Notes: generated by a model not told the origin, from the sequence alone. Positions 8,763 to 18,521 are shown, numbered from the stretch's first letter. The stretch is 64,000 bases of DNA from Cyanobacterium aponinum PCC 10605 (GCF_000317675.1 NC_019776.1:1860001-1924000), one strand, 5' to 3'. A program made the numbers and translations.

Positions 8763-8882
8763 AAATCGCCTCCTTGAAACAAAATACATATTTTTTGATT
8801 AATACAACAAAATCGATACAGATACTAAACTTAATTAACATTTTTACGTGTTATTTTTTTAAGGTCAAGATAAAATATAAAT

Positions 8883-9533
8883 ATGATAAAAAAGTATATT
8901 ATAAAGCCTAAAAAAGTTCTCAAAAATATTAGTAAAAATCAAATTATTATTTGTTCAATAACTATTCTGTATTTTGTTATATTGACAACCTTTGTCGTGA
9001 CAGGAAAGCTGAAAGAATTAGATGAATATTTACTTCAAACTATTCATGAAAACTTACCCGGTTGGTTTATTTATATTGCCAGAGCATCTTATTTTTTAGG
9101 AGAAGCTGAAGTAGCTATATTTTTTGTTTTATTTACTTTAGGTGTTTTAGTTTGGAAAAAATATTGGGAAGAAGCTCAAGTAATGGCTTTTTCTTGTCTC
9201 TTTATTTTAATTTTAATTGACAAAATTTTTAAACCTTTATTTGCAATTTCTCGCCCTTTAGATCGTTTAGTGGAAAATGCTTTTGGCAACAGCTATCCTA
9301 GCGGTCATGCGGCAGGAAATTTACTATTATATTTTCTTATTTGTTATTTTATTTCTCAGTCCTACCCTAAATTAAAAGTATTTTTATACAGTTTAGCAGT
9401 CTTTTCACTAATTTTAATGGGTATAAGCAGTGCTTATTTAAGAGTTCATTGGGTGAGTGATATTATTGCTTCTTATGCAGTTGGTTACATTATGTTTGTT
9501 TTTTCAATTACTATCTTAAAAAGTTCTAAATAA
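8883..9533 (+). CDS. PAP2 family membrane phosphatase
   Basis: The 216-residue protein has about six membrane segments and the complete three-part PAP2 signature: K117-x6-R124-P125, the P139-S-G-H142 motif and R187-V-H189 followed four residues later by D193. Those residues form the active site of phosphatidic acid phosphatases and undecaprenyl-pyrophosphate phosphatases, which act at the membrane on lipid phosphates. The real substrate cannot be read from the sequence. The N-terminus is Lys-rich (MIKKYIIKPKKVLKN), giving a positive inside end before the first helix. ATG 8883 follows an AT-rich leader. The gene diverges from the small gene at 8595-8762. Confidence 0.88.
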   Translation: MIKKYIIKPKKVLKNISKNQIIICSITILYFVILTTFVVTGKLKELDEYLLQTIHENLPGWFIYIARASYFLGEAEVAIFFVLFTLGVLVWKKYWEEAQVMAFSCLFILILIDKIFKPLFAISRPLDRLVENAFGNSYPSGHAAGNLLLYFLICYFISQSYPKLKVFLYSLAVFSLILMGISSAYLRVHWVSDIIASYAVGYIMFVFSITILKSSK

Positions 9534-9641
9534 TCTAAGACAATATTGTTGGCTCTATTACTTCTCGTCGTGTAAATTATTGATTAGGATAAGCAATAGG
9601 CAATGGGCAATTTTTCTCCCTTAAAAGGGCAGATACAGGGA

Positions 9642-9805
9642 CAGGGCTGTTTCATTTTCGAGAAAGAAAAAAGAGCGGGAGATAGGGGGAGAGGGAGATG
9701 AGGGGATTTTTGTTCATAAGGTTTTAACTAATAGAAAAAAATTCTTGTATATCTTACTCTTACTTAATCTCAGTTAACCTAATTTTTTATTTTGAAACAG
9801 CCCTG
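9642..9805. mobile_element. MITE-like element, 164 bp, 13-bp terminal inverted repeats
   Basis: CAGGGCTGTTTCA at 9642-9654 is matched by its exact inverse TGAAACAGCCCTG at 9793-9805. The interior is AT-rich at its right and purine-rich at its left, and codes for nothing. The 9-mer CAGATACAG occurs on both sides (9630-9638 and 9806-9814), which could be a target duplication, although the left copy is three bases away from the inverted repeat. A single arm of the same kind (GGGCTGTTTCATTTTC) is seen near 1375. The transposase that would mobilise it is not in the window. Confidence 0.55.
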
Positions 9806-9915
9806 CAGATACAGCAGGGTTTTTTCATTCTCAAAAATGTTAATTTTTGAAACTAACAAATAGTAACAGATACAGGAGTTTTTAAGTATTAATTAATCAA
9901 TTATTAAAAAAAACG

Positions 9916-9952
9916 CTCCCCTCTACTGTGGGAGAGGGGTTGGGGGTGAGGG
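9916..9952. repeat. GC-rich hairpin repeat (GGGAGAGGGG...GGGTGAGGG family)
   Basis: CTCCCCTCTACTG is followed by TGGGAGAGGGG and a G-rich tail ending GGGTGAGGG, so the first half folds as a CTCCC/GGGAG hairpin. The same unit, with small changes, recurs twice inside the type IIG restriction gene (51649-51686 and 53521-53557). Confidence 0.75.
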
Positions 9953-10084
9953 CAAGATAATTTTGCCCTGACTTTGAAAAAACCCTGAGATACAGGGGGG
10001 GTTGCCTCTTTCTAAATTTGCTACCTAAATCAATAATTTACATAATCACATTAAACTTATCTATTTTTGAATTTTTGACTCTTA

Positions 10085-11833
10085 TTACATTCTTTCTAAA
10101 ACAGAAATACCCAATAGCGATAAACCTAATTTAATAGTTTTTGCCGTTAAATCTGCCAAAATTAAACGAGACAATTTAACTTCTTCTTCTGCCTGTAAAA
10201 TAGGACACTGATCATAAAATTGATTGAATTTTTGACTTAATTCAAATAGATATAAACAAAGACGATTAGGTAATAAATCTTTCTCTACTTCCTTGATGAT
10301 ATAGTCTAACTGTAAAAGATGTTTTGCTAAGACTAATTCTGTTTCTTCCGTAAGAAGAATATCCTGATTTGATTCTAATTTATCTAAGTCAATATTACCT
10401 TTTCTGCTGATGCCTTGCACTCTTACATAAGCATATAAAAGGTAAGGTGCAGTGTTCCCTTGCAGTGCTAACATTTTATCATAACTAAAACGATAATCAG
10501 TGGTGCGATTTTGACTTAAATCTGCATATTTTACAGCACTTAATCCTACTATTTGACTAACCTCATTAATAAAATCTTCTTCTTCATTTCTTCCCTCGGT
10601 TGTTAATCTATTTTCTAAGTCTTGTTTCGCTCTATTTACTGCTTCTTTTAATAAGTCTTTTAATTTAATAGTTTCACCTGAGCGAGTCTTGATTTTTTTG
10701 CCATCTTCTGCTAGAACTAAGCCAAAAGGTACATGGACTAATTCCACATTGTCAGGCACAAAATTGGCTTTTTTTGCTACTTGGAAAACTTGAGCAAAAT
10801 GATTAGCTTGTCCAGCATCTGTTACATAAATTATTCTTTCTGCTTCATCTTCTTTAATACGATACTTTATTGCGGCTAAATCAGTAGTTGCATAGTTATA
10901 ACCACCGTCGGATTTTTGTACAATTAGGGGTAAAGGATTTCCTTCTTTATTCACAAAACCATCAAGAAAAACACATTTTGCTCCTTGATCTTCTGTTAAG
11001 ATATTCGCAGTCTCTAAATCTTTAATAACATCGGGTAAAAAAGGATTATAAAAAGATTCCCCTCTCTCTATTAATTTAATATCCAATAGCCGATAAATAA
11101 TTTCAAATTCTTTACGGGATTGTTCACATAATAATTGCCATGCTTTGATACTTTCTGCATCTTTATTTTGCAGTTTTACTACTTCTTGACGGGCAGTTTC
11201 TTGAAATTCTGCATCGTTATCAAATTTGATTTTTGCTTGTTTATAAAGAGTAACTAAATCACCTATATCCACTACATTGGCTGTAGTTAAAACTTCGGGT
11301 TTTTCTAGGCGTAAATAGGCAATTAACATTCCAAATTGTGTACCCCAATCACCCACATGATTAAGTCTTAAAACATCATGCCCTCTGAATTCTAATACAC
11401 GAGCTATACTATCTCCAATAATAGTAGATCTTAAATGCCCCACGTGCATTTCTTTAGCAATATTTGGACTTGAAAAATCAACAATTACTTTTTGTTTTTC
11501 ACTTACTTTTTCAACTCCTAATCTCTCATCTTGTTGGTTTAATTTTATTTTTTCTGCAATATATTCTGGCTTAATAGTAATATTAATAAAACCCGGTCCT
11601 GCAATTTCTAAGGGTAAGCAAAAATCTTGAGTTTGGGCATGATTAACAATATTTTCTGCGATCGCCCTTGGTTTTTGTTGTAAACTTTTAGCTAAAGGTA
11701 GGGCAATATTGCATTGATAATCACCGAATTTAGGATTACTAGCTGGAACAACTAATGGGTCAATATTAGCAAATTCTTCTCCAAACGCATTCACTAAAGC
11801 GGTAGTAAAAATATTTCTTAATTTCTCTATCAT
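10085..11833 (-). CDS. argS: Arginyl-tRNA synthetase
   Basis: ArgRS charges tRNA-Arg with arginine in the cytoplasm and is a class I synthetase. The 582-residue length is normal. It has the N-terminal Add-1 tRNA-contact domain (about 1-105), then the HIGH-type motif HVGH at 130-133 inside [17 protein letters not shown], a characteristic ArgRS context. The lysine-rich signature around [16 protein letters not shown] stands for KMSKS (about 385-400). The C-terminal DALR anticodon-binding region runs from about 460 to the end at MLER-like VLERM. ATG at 11831-11833 gives the family start. It is a single-copy essential gene, with no partner in an operon here. Confidence 0.97.
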   Translation of the reverse strand: MIEKLRNIFTTALVNAFGEEFANIDPLVVPASNPKFGDYQCNIALPLAKSLQQKPRAIAENIVNHAQTQDFCLPLEIAGPGFINITIKPEYIAEKIKLNQQDERLGVEKVSEKQKVIVDFSSPNIAKEMHVGHLRSTIIGDSIARVLEFRGHDVLRLNHVGDWGTQFGMLIAYLRLEKPEVLTTANVVDIGDLVTLYKQAKIKFDNDAEFQETARQEVVKLQNKDAESIKAWQLLCEQSRKEFEIIYRLLDIKLIERGESFYNPFLPDVIKDLETANILTEDQGAKCVFLDGFVNKEGNPLPLIVQKSDGGYNYATTDLAAIKYRIKEDEAERIIYVTDAGQANHFAQVFQVAKKANFVPDNVELVHVPFGLVLAEDGKKIKTRSGETIKLKDLLKEAVNRAKQDLENRLTTEGRNEEEDFINEVSQIVGLSAVKYADLSQNRTTDYRFSYDKMLALQGNTAPYLLYAYVRVQGISRKGNIDLDKLESNQDILLTEETELVLAKHLLQLDYIIKEVEKDLLPNRLCLYLFELSQKFNQFYDQCPILQAEEEVKLSRLILADLTAKTIKLGLSLLGISVLERM

Positions 11834-12234
11834 GGAACAATCAATATAGCCTTAAACTAGGCAATTATAGCTTAAATAGACTTCAGTTCAATGCGAAAAT
11901 ATCAGTTAAACTTGAGTTCGATATAAATTTGTCGGTGAAGGTAGGCAACAGCGCCTCGGTAATAGGCAATAAATAACCTCAGTTTAGTTTAAGAATATCG
12001 AGTCAGGTGTCAGGTTACAGGTGTTGGGGAGATGAGGGGATGAGGGGATGAGAGGAGAGGTGGCAGGTATCAGGTATCAGGTTGAAGGTGTCAGGTTTAA
12101 GGGAGTAACGAGTAATTATCAACTATTCACTATTCACTATTCATTAAATTACCTTTTACCCTTTTACTTTGCCCTTTGCCTCTTGCCTACCCTAACAAAA
12201 ATTCCCATACTCAAAGTAATAGAGCCAAATTAGT
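11834..12234. repeat. Repeat-rich gap between argS and the topoisomerase gene
   Basis: The first 80 bases are unique AT-rich DNA. From about 11908 two dispersed-repeat ends follow: a TGAGTTCGATATAAATTTGT unit and a CCTCAGTTTAGTTTAAGAAT unit at about 11977-12000. Then come CAGGTATCAGGT/GTGTCAGG tracts, GATGAGGGGATGAGGGG tracts and CTATTCA heptamers (12122-12143). A 61-residue frame at 12048-12233 is made of these repeats and is not a gene. Confidence 0.72.
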
Positions 12235-14736
12235 TTAGTCAATTCCCCACCATTTAATTGTTAATTCTATTTTTTCATCATTGGTTAATTTGATTAAAGA
12301 TTTCTCCGTTTGATTATTAATAGATAGTTTACTTATATCTAATAAATAACGGTTGTCAGTTTCAGTTTTTGCCACAAGAGTATCAGTCTCATCTGCTAAG
12401 AGAATATTAGTTAAATAGTCTTCTTTACTCTTAAACTTAAATGCCTGATTTCCCAAATCTCCTAAACGAATTTTACGCAAACTTTTAATGGGTAATAATT
12501 TACCGTATCCTAACGCAGAAATTAATAATAAATTGCTTTTACTATCAACTTTTTCACAGCCAATGATTTTTTCCCCATATCTTAATTTAATACCGACATT
12601 TCCTTGCGCACTTTTACCCATAGTGGCAACATTATCTTCCGTTATTCCTAGTCTTAAAATTCTTCCCCCATTAGTTGCGATCGCAGCTTCTGAGTTTTCG
12701 CTTACTGGTAAGATAAACTGGAGGGAGTCTTTCGGTTTTAATTTAATCAGTTGAAAGCCTCTATTACCTAAACCATCTAATTCACTGATACTAATTCGCT
12801 TCACATAACCCCCTTGAGTTAACATCAGTAAACCATTAGCTTTTGTATCCTCTAAACAAAGATAGGCAATGGGTTTCGCATCATTTTGAGTGGCGCTATT
12901 GGAAACCAGTCTATCAATGGTTTGTTTGGTGGGATAAGCAGGAATATCGGGCAGAGAAAGAGGGTAAGCCTTCCCGCTATCGAAAAAGACAATCAATTTT
13001 TCTGCTTTGGGTTTAACGGTTTGTTGATAAATAACTAAATCAGTATTTTTCTTAACAATGGGTGTATCAGAAATAGTGGCAGGTTTACGCCAATAAATCT
13101 TGCCCTTAGCAGTAATATGAATTAAAGCATCCTCTGGCATTTTTTGGGAAAAATCGAGGGGGAGGGAAGGCAATGATTCTTTTTTTGTCTGTTTCGTCGT
13201 AGTTTTAGAGGTTTTTTCTTCTTTAATACTCTTTAAGTTTAAAATTTTCGTCTTTCTATTATCTGCAAATTTACGTTTTAAACTCCGCAATTCTTTTTTT
13301 AAGGCTTTGAGTAATTCGTTTCTGTCTTCGAGTAACTGTTGTAATTGGTTAATTCTCTCTTGCAGTTGCTTATACTCTTCTTCTAATTTTTGTTTCTCTA
13401 ACCCTGTAATTCTCCTCAATGGCATAGCCAGAATAGAGTTAGCCTGTGCCTCAGAAATTTTTAAATCTGTTTGTAATGTATTTTTTGCTGTTGTGCCATC
13501 GGCGGAATTACTAAGAATAGAAATAACTTTTTTAATATTTTTTAATGCTTTTAGCAATCCTTCTAATAAATGAATTCTTTCTCTTTTTTCCTCTAATTCA
13601 TATCTATATTGCCTTTTTAAAGTCTGCTCTCTAAATTGTAAAAACTCATTTAACACCTCCTTTAAGGACAATTGACAAGGTTTATTGTTCACTAAACCAA
13701 GCATAATTATCCCGAAATTACTTTGTAATGCAGTTTGTTTATAAAGTTGATGCAAAACTTGTGGCGGTTGGGCATCTTTTTTCAATTCTATCACAACTCT
13801 AATACCAGTGCGATCGCTCTCATCTCGGATGTCAGCAATATCAGTAATTTTTCCCTGATTAACTAAATCTGCTACTTTTTCAATCCACCCGGCCTTATTT
13901 ACCTGAAAGGGCAATTCTGTGACAATGATGGCAGTTTTTTCCCGAATACGTTTCTTTTCTATCCTTAATTGTTCAATGGTAGCTACTCCCCGAATAGTTA
14001 CAATACCTTTTCCTGTCAAATATGCGTCTTTAATACCATCTGGGTTAATAATCTCTCCTCCTGTGGGAAAATCAGGACCAGGTATCAACTCTATTAGCTT
14101 ATTATCATCTAAATCGGGGCGATCAATCAAAGCAATTAAACCATCAACAATTTCTCCTAAATTATGGGGTGGAATATTGGTAGCCATACCCACAGCAATA
14201 CCAGAGCATCCATTCAACAATAAAATCGGTAACTTAGCAGGAAGGACAACTGGCTCTTGTTGAGAATTATCAAAGTTGCTGGTAAAATCAACGGTAGAAT
14301 CGTTAACTTCTTCTAATAGACTCTCGTAGGAAATAGGAGCAAGACGAGTTTCAGTATAACGCATCGCCGCCGCAGGGTCATTGTCCACACTGCCAAAATT
14401 GCCATGGCCTGCTAACAACGGATAACGACTAGAAAAATCTTGCACCAAGCGTACCATTGCATCATACACCGCTTGATCGCCGTGAGGGTGGTATTTTCCT
14501 AACACATCCCCTACTACTCTAGCACATTTGCGGAAAGGGCGATCGGGGCTTAATCCTAATTCATACATAGCATACAGAATACGTCTATGAACAGGTTTTA
14601 AACCATCTCTCACATCTGGTAACGCTCTCCCTACAATCACACTCATAGCATATTCCAAATAGGATCTCTCCATTTCTGTATGTAAAGCAGTAGGAATAAT
14701 TTGACCTTGATTCAATAAATTTAACTGTTGTGCCAT
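12235..14736 (-). CDS. DNA gyrase/topoisomerase IV subunit A (ParC-like type IIA topoisomerase)
   Basis: This is a DNA-cleaving subunit of a type IIA topoisomerase, which works with a GyrB/ParE ATPase subunit not found here. The 833-residue protein has the winged-helix core with [20 protein letters not shown] (about 37-56), the quinolone-region segment [17 protein letters not shown] and the catalytic tyrosine Y127 ([10 protein letters not shown]). A coiled-coil tower (about 370-520) follows, then a C-terminal beta-pinwheel. Six blades can be guessed, but the GyrA box that gives gyrase its wrapping activity (QRRGGKG type) is only a degenerate GNRGFQLIK near residue 675. A Lys/Thr-rich linker ([14 protein letters not shown]) joins the halves. 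Cyanobacteria carry two GyrA paralogues, and this looks like the less gyrase-like one. Confidence 0.9.
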   Translation of the reverse strand: MAQQLNLLNQGQIIPTALHTEMERSYLEYAMSVIVGRALPDVRDGLKPVHRRILYAMYELGLSPDRPFRKCARVVGDVLGKYHPHGDQAVYDAMVRLVQDFSSRYPLLAGHGNFGSVDNDPAAAMRYTETRLAPISYESLLEEVNDSTVDFTSNFDNSQQEPVVLPAKLPILLLNGCSGIAVGMATNIPPHNLGEIVDGLIALIDRPDLDDNKLIELIPGPDFPTGGEIINPDGIKDAYLTGKGIVTIRGVATIEQLRIEKKRIREKTAIIVTELPFQVNKAGWIEKVADLVNQGKITDIADIRDESDRTGIRVVIELKKDAQPPQVLHQLYKQTALQSNFGIIMLGLVNNKPCQLSLKEVLNEFLQFREQTLKRQYRYELEEKRERIHLLEGLLKALKNIKKVISILSNSADGTTAKNTLQTDLKISEAQANSILAMPLRRITGLEKQKLEEEYKQLQERINQLQQLLEDRNELLKALKKELRSLKRKFADNRKTKILNLKSIKEEKTSKTTTKQTKKESLPSLPLDFSQKMPEDALIHITAKGKIYWRKPATISDTPIVKKNTDLVIYQQTVKPKAEKLIVFFDSGKAYPLSLPDIPAYPTKQTIDRLVSNSATQNDAKPIAYLCLEDTKANGLLMLTQGGYVKRISISELDGLGNRGFQLIKLKPKDSLQFILPVSENSEAAIATNGGRILRLGITEDNVATMGKSAQGNVGIKLRYGEKIIGCEKVDSKSNLLLISALGYGKLLPIKSLRKIRLGDLGNQAFKFKSKEDYLTNILLADETDTLVAKTETDNRYLLDISKLSINNQTEKSLIKLTNDEKIELTIKWWGID

Positions 14737-15331
14737 GAGTATTTTTGCTTAGTAAATGAAGTAAGGATGTTTATAGGACTATTTTTAGAGATTAGCAAAG
14801 AATTTGAACGAAAGGAAAGATTAATTGAGAATTTAGTGTTGGGGTTAATAGATTTTAAAAGAGCAAGAGGCAAAAGGCAAAGAAAAGATAAAGGTAAATA
14901 ATTGATAATTAAGAATTAAAAAATCCGAACACTTATTAATCATTACTTCTTTCCCCCATCACCTCATCACCTCATCACCCCTTCCCCTCTCATCCCATCC
15001 CTCTAAAACCCCAAGATATTAACCGAGGTCAACGGAAGAAAGTTAAAACTGAGAAAAAAACCTTGTATTGTAAATAAATGTAACAAATTTTCAAAATAGA
15101 GAATTTGCAACCCTCAGAATCAATGAATTTAAGTCTTGTAAGCCATTTATTAGCACATCTTTTTCGGATAAGATGTAAAAAAATATTACAAAAATCCTCA
15201 TTTTCATTTTTCATTGCCTATACTGACAATATAGGAACACATATCTAGTTGTTTATACTGAAACTTTATCTAAACTTTATATTGTTTGTTGTCTGTTTGT
15301 TGTCGTTAGAAATCTGAAGGAGCGAAAAGAA
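14737..15331. other. Gene-free interval with repeats, then a probable promoter region
   Basis: The 595 bases contain no convincing gene. From about 14860 to 15020 there are AGGCAAA and GAATTAA heptamer remnants, then an 8-base CCTCATCA tandem run near 14958-14980 and pyrimidine-rich sequence. From 15025 on the DNA is unique and AT-rich. A 61-residue minus-strand frame (15029-15214) lacks a ribosome-binding site and looks like chance. The stretch 15240-15320, with TTTGTTGTC repeats, leads into the next gene and probably carries its promoter and leader. Confidence 0.6.
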
Positions 15332-15709
15332 ATGCACATATCAAATCAAAATACTTGGCACGATAGTTATTTGTTGTCTATGACAAAAAGTTTTCTGGTT
15401 TGGAATTTAACCTTAACTGTTTGTTTTTTAGTTGTAGGCTTTCCGTTAGTGGTAGTATTGATGACGGTGGGGGTTTTAGCCGCAGTAGTTTTACAGTCCG
15501 TTTTCCCCGCTAGTGCGCTCGTACTTGTGTCTAGTGGTATGCTAGGAGTAATCCTATCCTGTATTCTTTTCAGCTCTATTATTTTAACTCTCAAAGGTGT
15601 TCATCCTAATGAAGTAAAATGGTTGGGGTGGTTACAAGATAATGAGAAAGTAACTCGTAGAGCTTTATATGCTTCTTGCCCTTTAACTTGTAGTATTACT
15701 CAATATTAA
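15332..15709 (+). CDS. Hypothetical two-helix membrane protein
   Basis: I do not recognise this 125-residue protein. A good Shine-Dalgarno (AAGGAGC at 15317-15323) precedes ATG 15332, supporting translation. The sequence starts with a polar stretch (about 1-22). One long or two closely spaced hydrophobic segments follow, about 23-58 and 60-88, separated by VFPASA. The polar tail contains KGVHPNEVKWLGWLQDNEKV and ends with three cysteines. The topology suggests a small inner-membrane or thylakoid protein with a cytosolic tail. It is monocistronic, upstream of pgeF with about 130 bases between, so it need not be functionally linked. No motif identifies a function. Confidence 0.65.
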   Translation: MHISNQNTWHDSYLLSMTKSFLVWNLTLTVCFLVVGFPLVVVLMTVGVLAAVVLQSVFPASALVLVSSGMLGVILSCILFSSIILTLKGVHPNEVKWLGWLQDNEKVTRRALYASCPLTCSITQY

Positions 15710-15841
15710 TTCCTTGAAAGAATAGGGAATGTACGATGTAGAATGTAGAAAAATGTTTGGTTAGATATATATTAATCATTGAGACGATAAAGGAATAAAG
15801 CCTTTACTTCTTCATTTTTCATTTTCAATTCTTCATTGTAT

Positions 15842-16624
15842 ATGACTAATTCTTCTATGTGGCAATGGCGAGAGACGGAAAAAGGTAGATTTTTAACCTG
15901 TGATTTGCTAAGAAATTGGCAACACGGGTTTTTTACTTGTCATTTTCAGGGAGATTCCCCGGATATTCTCGTTAGTTATTTGAATCCAAATGCTTCTGTT
16001 TATCGTCTTAAGCAAATTCATAGTGATATTCTCTTTTCTACTGCAACGTTAGATAGCCACTATTTATCCGGTGCTGATTTATTGGAGGGGGATGGTATTA
16101 TCTCTAGTAAGTCTTTAGATTCAGTTTGGTGTGCTAGTGCTGATTGTACACCTGTTCTTATTGCTGATAAAGGTACTGGGGGAGTAATGGCAATTCATTC
16201 AGGATGGCGTGGAACTTCCACTGCAATTGTACCAAAGGCGATCGCACTTTTACAATCTCAAGGGGCAAAATTAGAAGATTTACTGTTTGCTTTAGGTCCG
16301 GCTATTCATGGTAAGGTATATCAAGTCAATGAAGAAGTTGCCGTCGAGGTTTTAAAAACTATTTTCCCTTCAGATACTCCCTCGGAATTAATCATTGAAA
16401 AAGCCTTACAAATAGAAAACCAACCAATTTTACCTGATGAGGAGGAAAATAAAGTTAGATTAAATGTGACTCAGGTGATTAGTTTACAAATTCAACAACA
16501 AGGAATAAATTTAAATCAAATTGCGATCGCACCCTATTGTACTTATCAAACCCCAGAAGATTTCTTTTCCTATCGTCGCACTAAAGAGAAAAAGATTCAA
16601 TGGAGCGGTATTGTTTCTCATTAG
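15842..16624 (+). CDS. pgeF: Peptidoglycan editing factor PgeF (YfiH/multicopper polyphenol oxidase-fold family)
   Basis: YfiH-family proteins are metal-binding cytoplasmic enzymes. In E. coli PgeF removes L-serine wrongly built into peptidoglycan precursors, and homologues show purine nucleoside or laccase-like activity. The 260-residue frame from ATG 15842 contains the family's metal site: an early HSD-type His (LKQIHSD), then WCASADCTPVLIAD, and the signature VMAIHSGWRGT around residue 115-125 with the His and Arg in place. FFSYRR near the C-terminus completes the fold. A TTG two codons upstream at 15836 is possible but the ATG is preferred. It stands alone, between a small membrane protein and a repeat tract. 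Confidence 0.88.
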   Translation: MTNSSMWQWRETEKGRFLTCDLLRNWQHGFFTCHFQGDSPDILVSYLNPNASVYRLKQIHSDILFSTATLDSHYLSGADLLEGDGIISSKSLDSVWCASADCTPVLIADKGTGGVMAIHSGWRGTSTAIVPKAIALLQSQGAKLEDLLFALGPAIHGKVYQVNEEVAVEVLKTIFPSDTPSELIIEKALQIENQPILPDEEENKVRLNVTQVISLQIQQQGINLNQIAIAPYCTYQTPEDFFSYRRTKEKKIQWSGIVSH

Positions 16625-16813
16625 GAGAGTTTTAAGGCTTTATTACTTCTGGTGGTATAAATTATTAGTTTTATAGATAGGCAATAGGCAACAGGGGATT
16701 CTTAAATAACCTCAGTTCGGTTTAAGAATATCTGATAAGGTTAGGTGTTAGGTGTCAGGTTGCAGGTTGCAGGTGGTAGGGGTTTTTAGCAAGGGGCTTT
16801 CTTCTGACCTAGG

Positions 16814-16833
16814 CAAGGGGCTTAAGCCCCTTG
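16814..16833. repeat. Perfect 20-bp palindrome CAAGGGGCTTAAGCCCCTTG
   Basis: The sequence equals its own reverse complement, so a strong hairpin can form in RNA from either strand. A related unit near 40609-40622 reads GGGGTTTAAACCCC. A half copy (CAAGGGGCTT) lies just upstream near 16790. It may end transcription from pgeF or act as a dispersed palindromic repeat. Confidence 0.7.
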
Positions 16834-16837
16834 TTTA

Positions 16838-16950
16838 AGTCAGTTCGGATTAAGGCAATTTTATCGTTATTTCTAAGTTATTTCTAAGAAGCTATAAAGT
16901 TTTTTGACTACGAGTTGGGATGCTTTCAGCTTATCCAAAACTCAGGTTAA
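16838..16950 (-). mobile_element. MITE-like element copy, about 110 bp
   Basis: Read on the minus strand this matches the copy at 37246-37351: it opens with TTAACCTGAGTTTTGGATAA, continues through GCTGAAAGC and a GTAGTC segment to CTTATAGCTTCT, and ends in ATAAAATTGCCTTAATCCGA. The ends are imperfect inverted repeats of TAACCTSAGTT type. It codes for nothing. Small insertions in the middle separate it from the other copies. Confidence 0.6.
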
Positions 16951-17011
16951 ATAAGAAAAGATCAAATTTTAATTGTCGTTATTCTGGAATGATTGATTTA
17001 GTGCAAGAAGT

Positions 17012-17833
17012 CTATTGAGCCATTGTAAATACTAATAGTGGACTCATCTTGGCTTTATTTAAACTTAGCACCCCATCTTTAATGGTGTAATTATCCACTT
17101 GTTCTAAGGTACGCAAAAAACTAATTTCTGTTTCCATATTTTCACAAGCCATCATGGTTGATGCCATTTGTTTTAATGTCAAACGATTGCCTTCTTTTAA
17201 TTCAAAACCGCCCATAAAATTATTACACCCTGCAAATCCGTTGACTCTATTTTCTTCTGAGTTAAAAATGAGAAAAATGGGTTCTCTTTGATTTTCACTT
17301 TTTGTGACAGGTTTACCCATCATTTCCGTTAATTGCCAACGAACATCGGTAAGGAAATCTTCAGTCATAGATGCTTGTGCTACCTTGTTTAAAATGTATT
17401 TATCCGCTAAATCTCCTGAGATGCGATCGCCGTTCATGTCTAATTGAATTAACCTATTTTCTCCTACAATAAACTGATTAGGAGCTTGTTCAATCCCTTG
17501 CAAAGTGATCCGATTACCTGCTTCATTCCACTGAAATGTTCCTTTTGTCTCCCATGTTCTCTCATCAATTCCTAAATACTGTACTTGTTGAACAAAAGTT
17601 AAATCTTGATTCAAAATAATGGTAGTTTTAATTCCTTCACAACTAGCACATGGTAAAATTCCTTCATAAACACCATTCCAATCTAAAGAATTTTGACTGG
17701 TATCGCCAATGGCGGGAGTAACAGACTCCATAATATCCTCTGAATTTTGAGCTTTAAGAGAATTTGACAAAAAATAGTTAGGAATTAACAAACTTAGTAA
17801 AACAGTTGGTATAAGAATTAACTTGTATTTCAT
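17012..17833 (-). CDS. Exported protein with NlpE N-terminal and META (HslJ-like) domains
   Basis: The 273-residue product from ATG 17831-17833 begins with a signal peptide (MKYKLILIPTVLLSLLIPNYF, ending near SLKAQ). An NlpE-type domain (about 45-150) follows, with its LPCASCEGI CxxC motif. A META domain (about 160-273) has RWQLTEMMGKP and the GCNNFMGGFE motif. NlpE senses copper and envelope stress in enterobacteria and META domains are found in heat-shock protein HslJ. The fusion suggests an envelope stress or metal role in the periplasm, but this is inference. Unlike E. coli NlpE there is no lipobox Cys, so it is probably soluble. A TTG start ten codons upstream (17863) would weaken the signal peptide and is less likely. 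Confidence 0.82.
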   Translation of the reverse strand: MKYKLILIPTVLLSLLIPNYFLSNSLKAQNSEDIMESVTPAIGDTSQNSLDWNGVYEGILPCASCEGIKTTIILNQDLTFVQQVQYLGIDERTWETKGTFQWNEAGNRITLQGIEQAPNQFIVGENRLIQLDMNGDRISGDLADKYILNKVAQASMTEDFLTDVRWQLTEMMGKPVTKSENQREPIFLIFNSEENRVNGFAGCNNFMGGFELKEGNRLTLKQMASTMMACENMETEISFLRTLEQVDNYTIKDGVLSLNKAKMSPLLVFTMAQ

Positions 17834-17978
17834 AATCGGTAATAATAATTTTTGACAGAACAAAGATAACTAGAATAAGGAATTGAGAATTGAAAGCTAA
17901 GAATCAAATCACTCTAAAACCTAATAACTCAATCACCCAATCACAGATGACGATTTTTAATTTATTTTTGTTCCCAAA

Positions 17979-18500
17979 TTATTGTACTACTTCACCATCG
18001 GGGCGATCGAGTTCTGTTCTAATGCCTAAATCAATAACTTCAATATCCCATTGACCTCGTTTAGCGGTTTCAAAAACGATATAACGACCATCAGGACTAA
18101 TACGAGGATTTCTTAACCAACTGCGATAACCCTGAGTTACCAACTGAGTTTGTTTTGTTGCTCGATCATAAATAAAAATATCTGGTCTGCCTTGTATGCT
18201 AGAAATATAAGCAATGTAACGTCCTGTACGACTTAAGCTAGGACTATCATTAATAGCATTACCAATATTTAAACCGGGTAAATCGACAAAATTTCTTAAT
18301 TGTAAATCATAGAGTAAAATTTCCCTACGTCCATTGCGATTAGAAACCATTGCCAACCAACGACCATCACCGCTAATGGCAGGTTGTTCATCATTATAGC
18401 GACTGTTAAGAGACGTGGAAAAAGAAGAAACATTGCTGGAGTTACACCCATTCAAACTCACAGCAGAGAACACAAGCAGTAACAGAAATAGTTGTTTCAA
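17979..18500 (-). CDS. TolB-like beta-propeller lipoprotein
   Basis: The 173-residue protein has a lipoprotein signal (MKQLFLLLLVFSAVSLNGC) with Cys19 at the lipobox, so it should be anchored in a membrane after lipidation. The rest holds three WD40-like (PD40) repeats of TolB type: DEQPAISGDGRWLAMVSNRNG, INDSPSLSRTGRYIAYISS and RNPRISPDGRYIVFETA. Three blades cannot close a propeller, so it may dimerise or be a fragment of a longer ancestor. The start is TTG; no ATG fits. It lies 21 bases downstream of ycf66 and the two are likely cotranscribed. The TolB resemblance is clear, but no Tol-Pal partner is nearby, so its role is open. Confidence 0.78.
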   Translation of the reverse strand: MKQLFLLLLVFSAVSLNGCNSSNVSSFSTSLNSRYNDEQPAISGDGRWLAMVSNRNGRREILLYDLQLRNFVDLPGLNIGNAINDSPSLSRTGRYIAYISSIQGRPDIFIYDRATKQTQLVTQGYRSWLRNPRISPDGRYIVFETAKRGQWDIEVIDLGIRTELDRPDGEVVQ

Positions 18501-18521
18501 AACTAGACCAATTTAGTCAAA

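Larger units (their letters stand above)
9534..10084. other. Gene-free interval packed with dispersed repeats
   Basis: No open reading frame of note lies between the PAP2 and argS genes. The interval holds a 164-bp element with 13-bp inverted ends (9642-9805), a GC-rich hairpin repeat (9916-9952), and several degenerate units reading GATACAG followed by a G run and GTTGCC. These belong to families found elsewhere in the window. The last 100 bases before argS are AT-rich and include the argS 3' flank. Confidence 0.7.
16625..17011. other. Gap with palindrome and a MITE-like element
   Basis: After pgeF there are GGCAATAGGCAA remnants, a dispersed-repeat end (CCTCAGTTCGGTTTAAGAAT at about 16704-16723) and CAGGTTG heptamers (about 16757-16775). 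Then comes a 20-bp palindrome (16814-16833), followed by an inverted copy of the 106-bp MITE-like family (about 16838-16950). The final 60 bases are the 3' flank of the NlpE-META gene. Confidence 0.65.

Noticed and set aside
12048-12233. 61-residue frame upstream of the topoisomerase gene
   Set aside because: It is made of CAGGTATC and heptamer repeat units; the residues simply translate the repeats.
15029-15214. 61-residue minus-strand frame
   Set aside because: No ribosome-binding site, odd composition, and it sits in the probable leader of the next gene.
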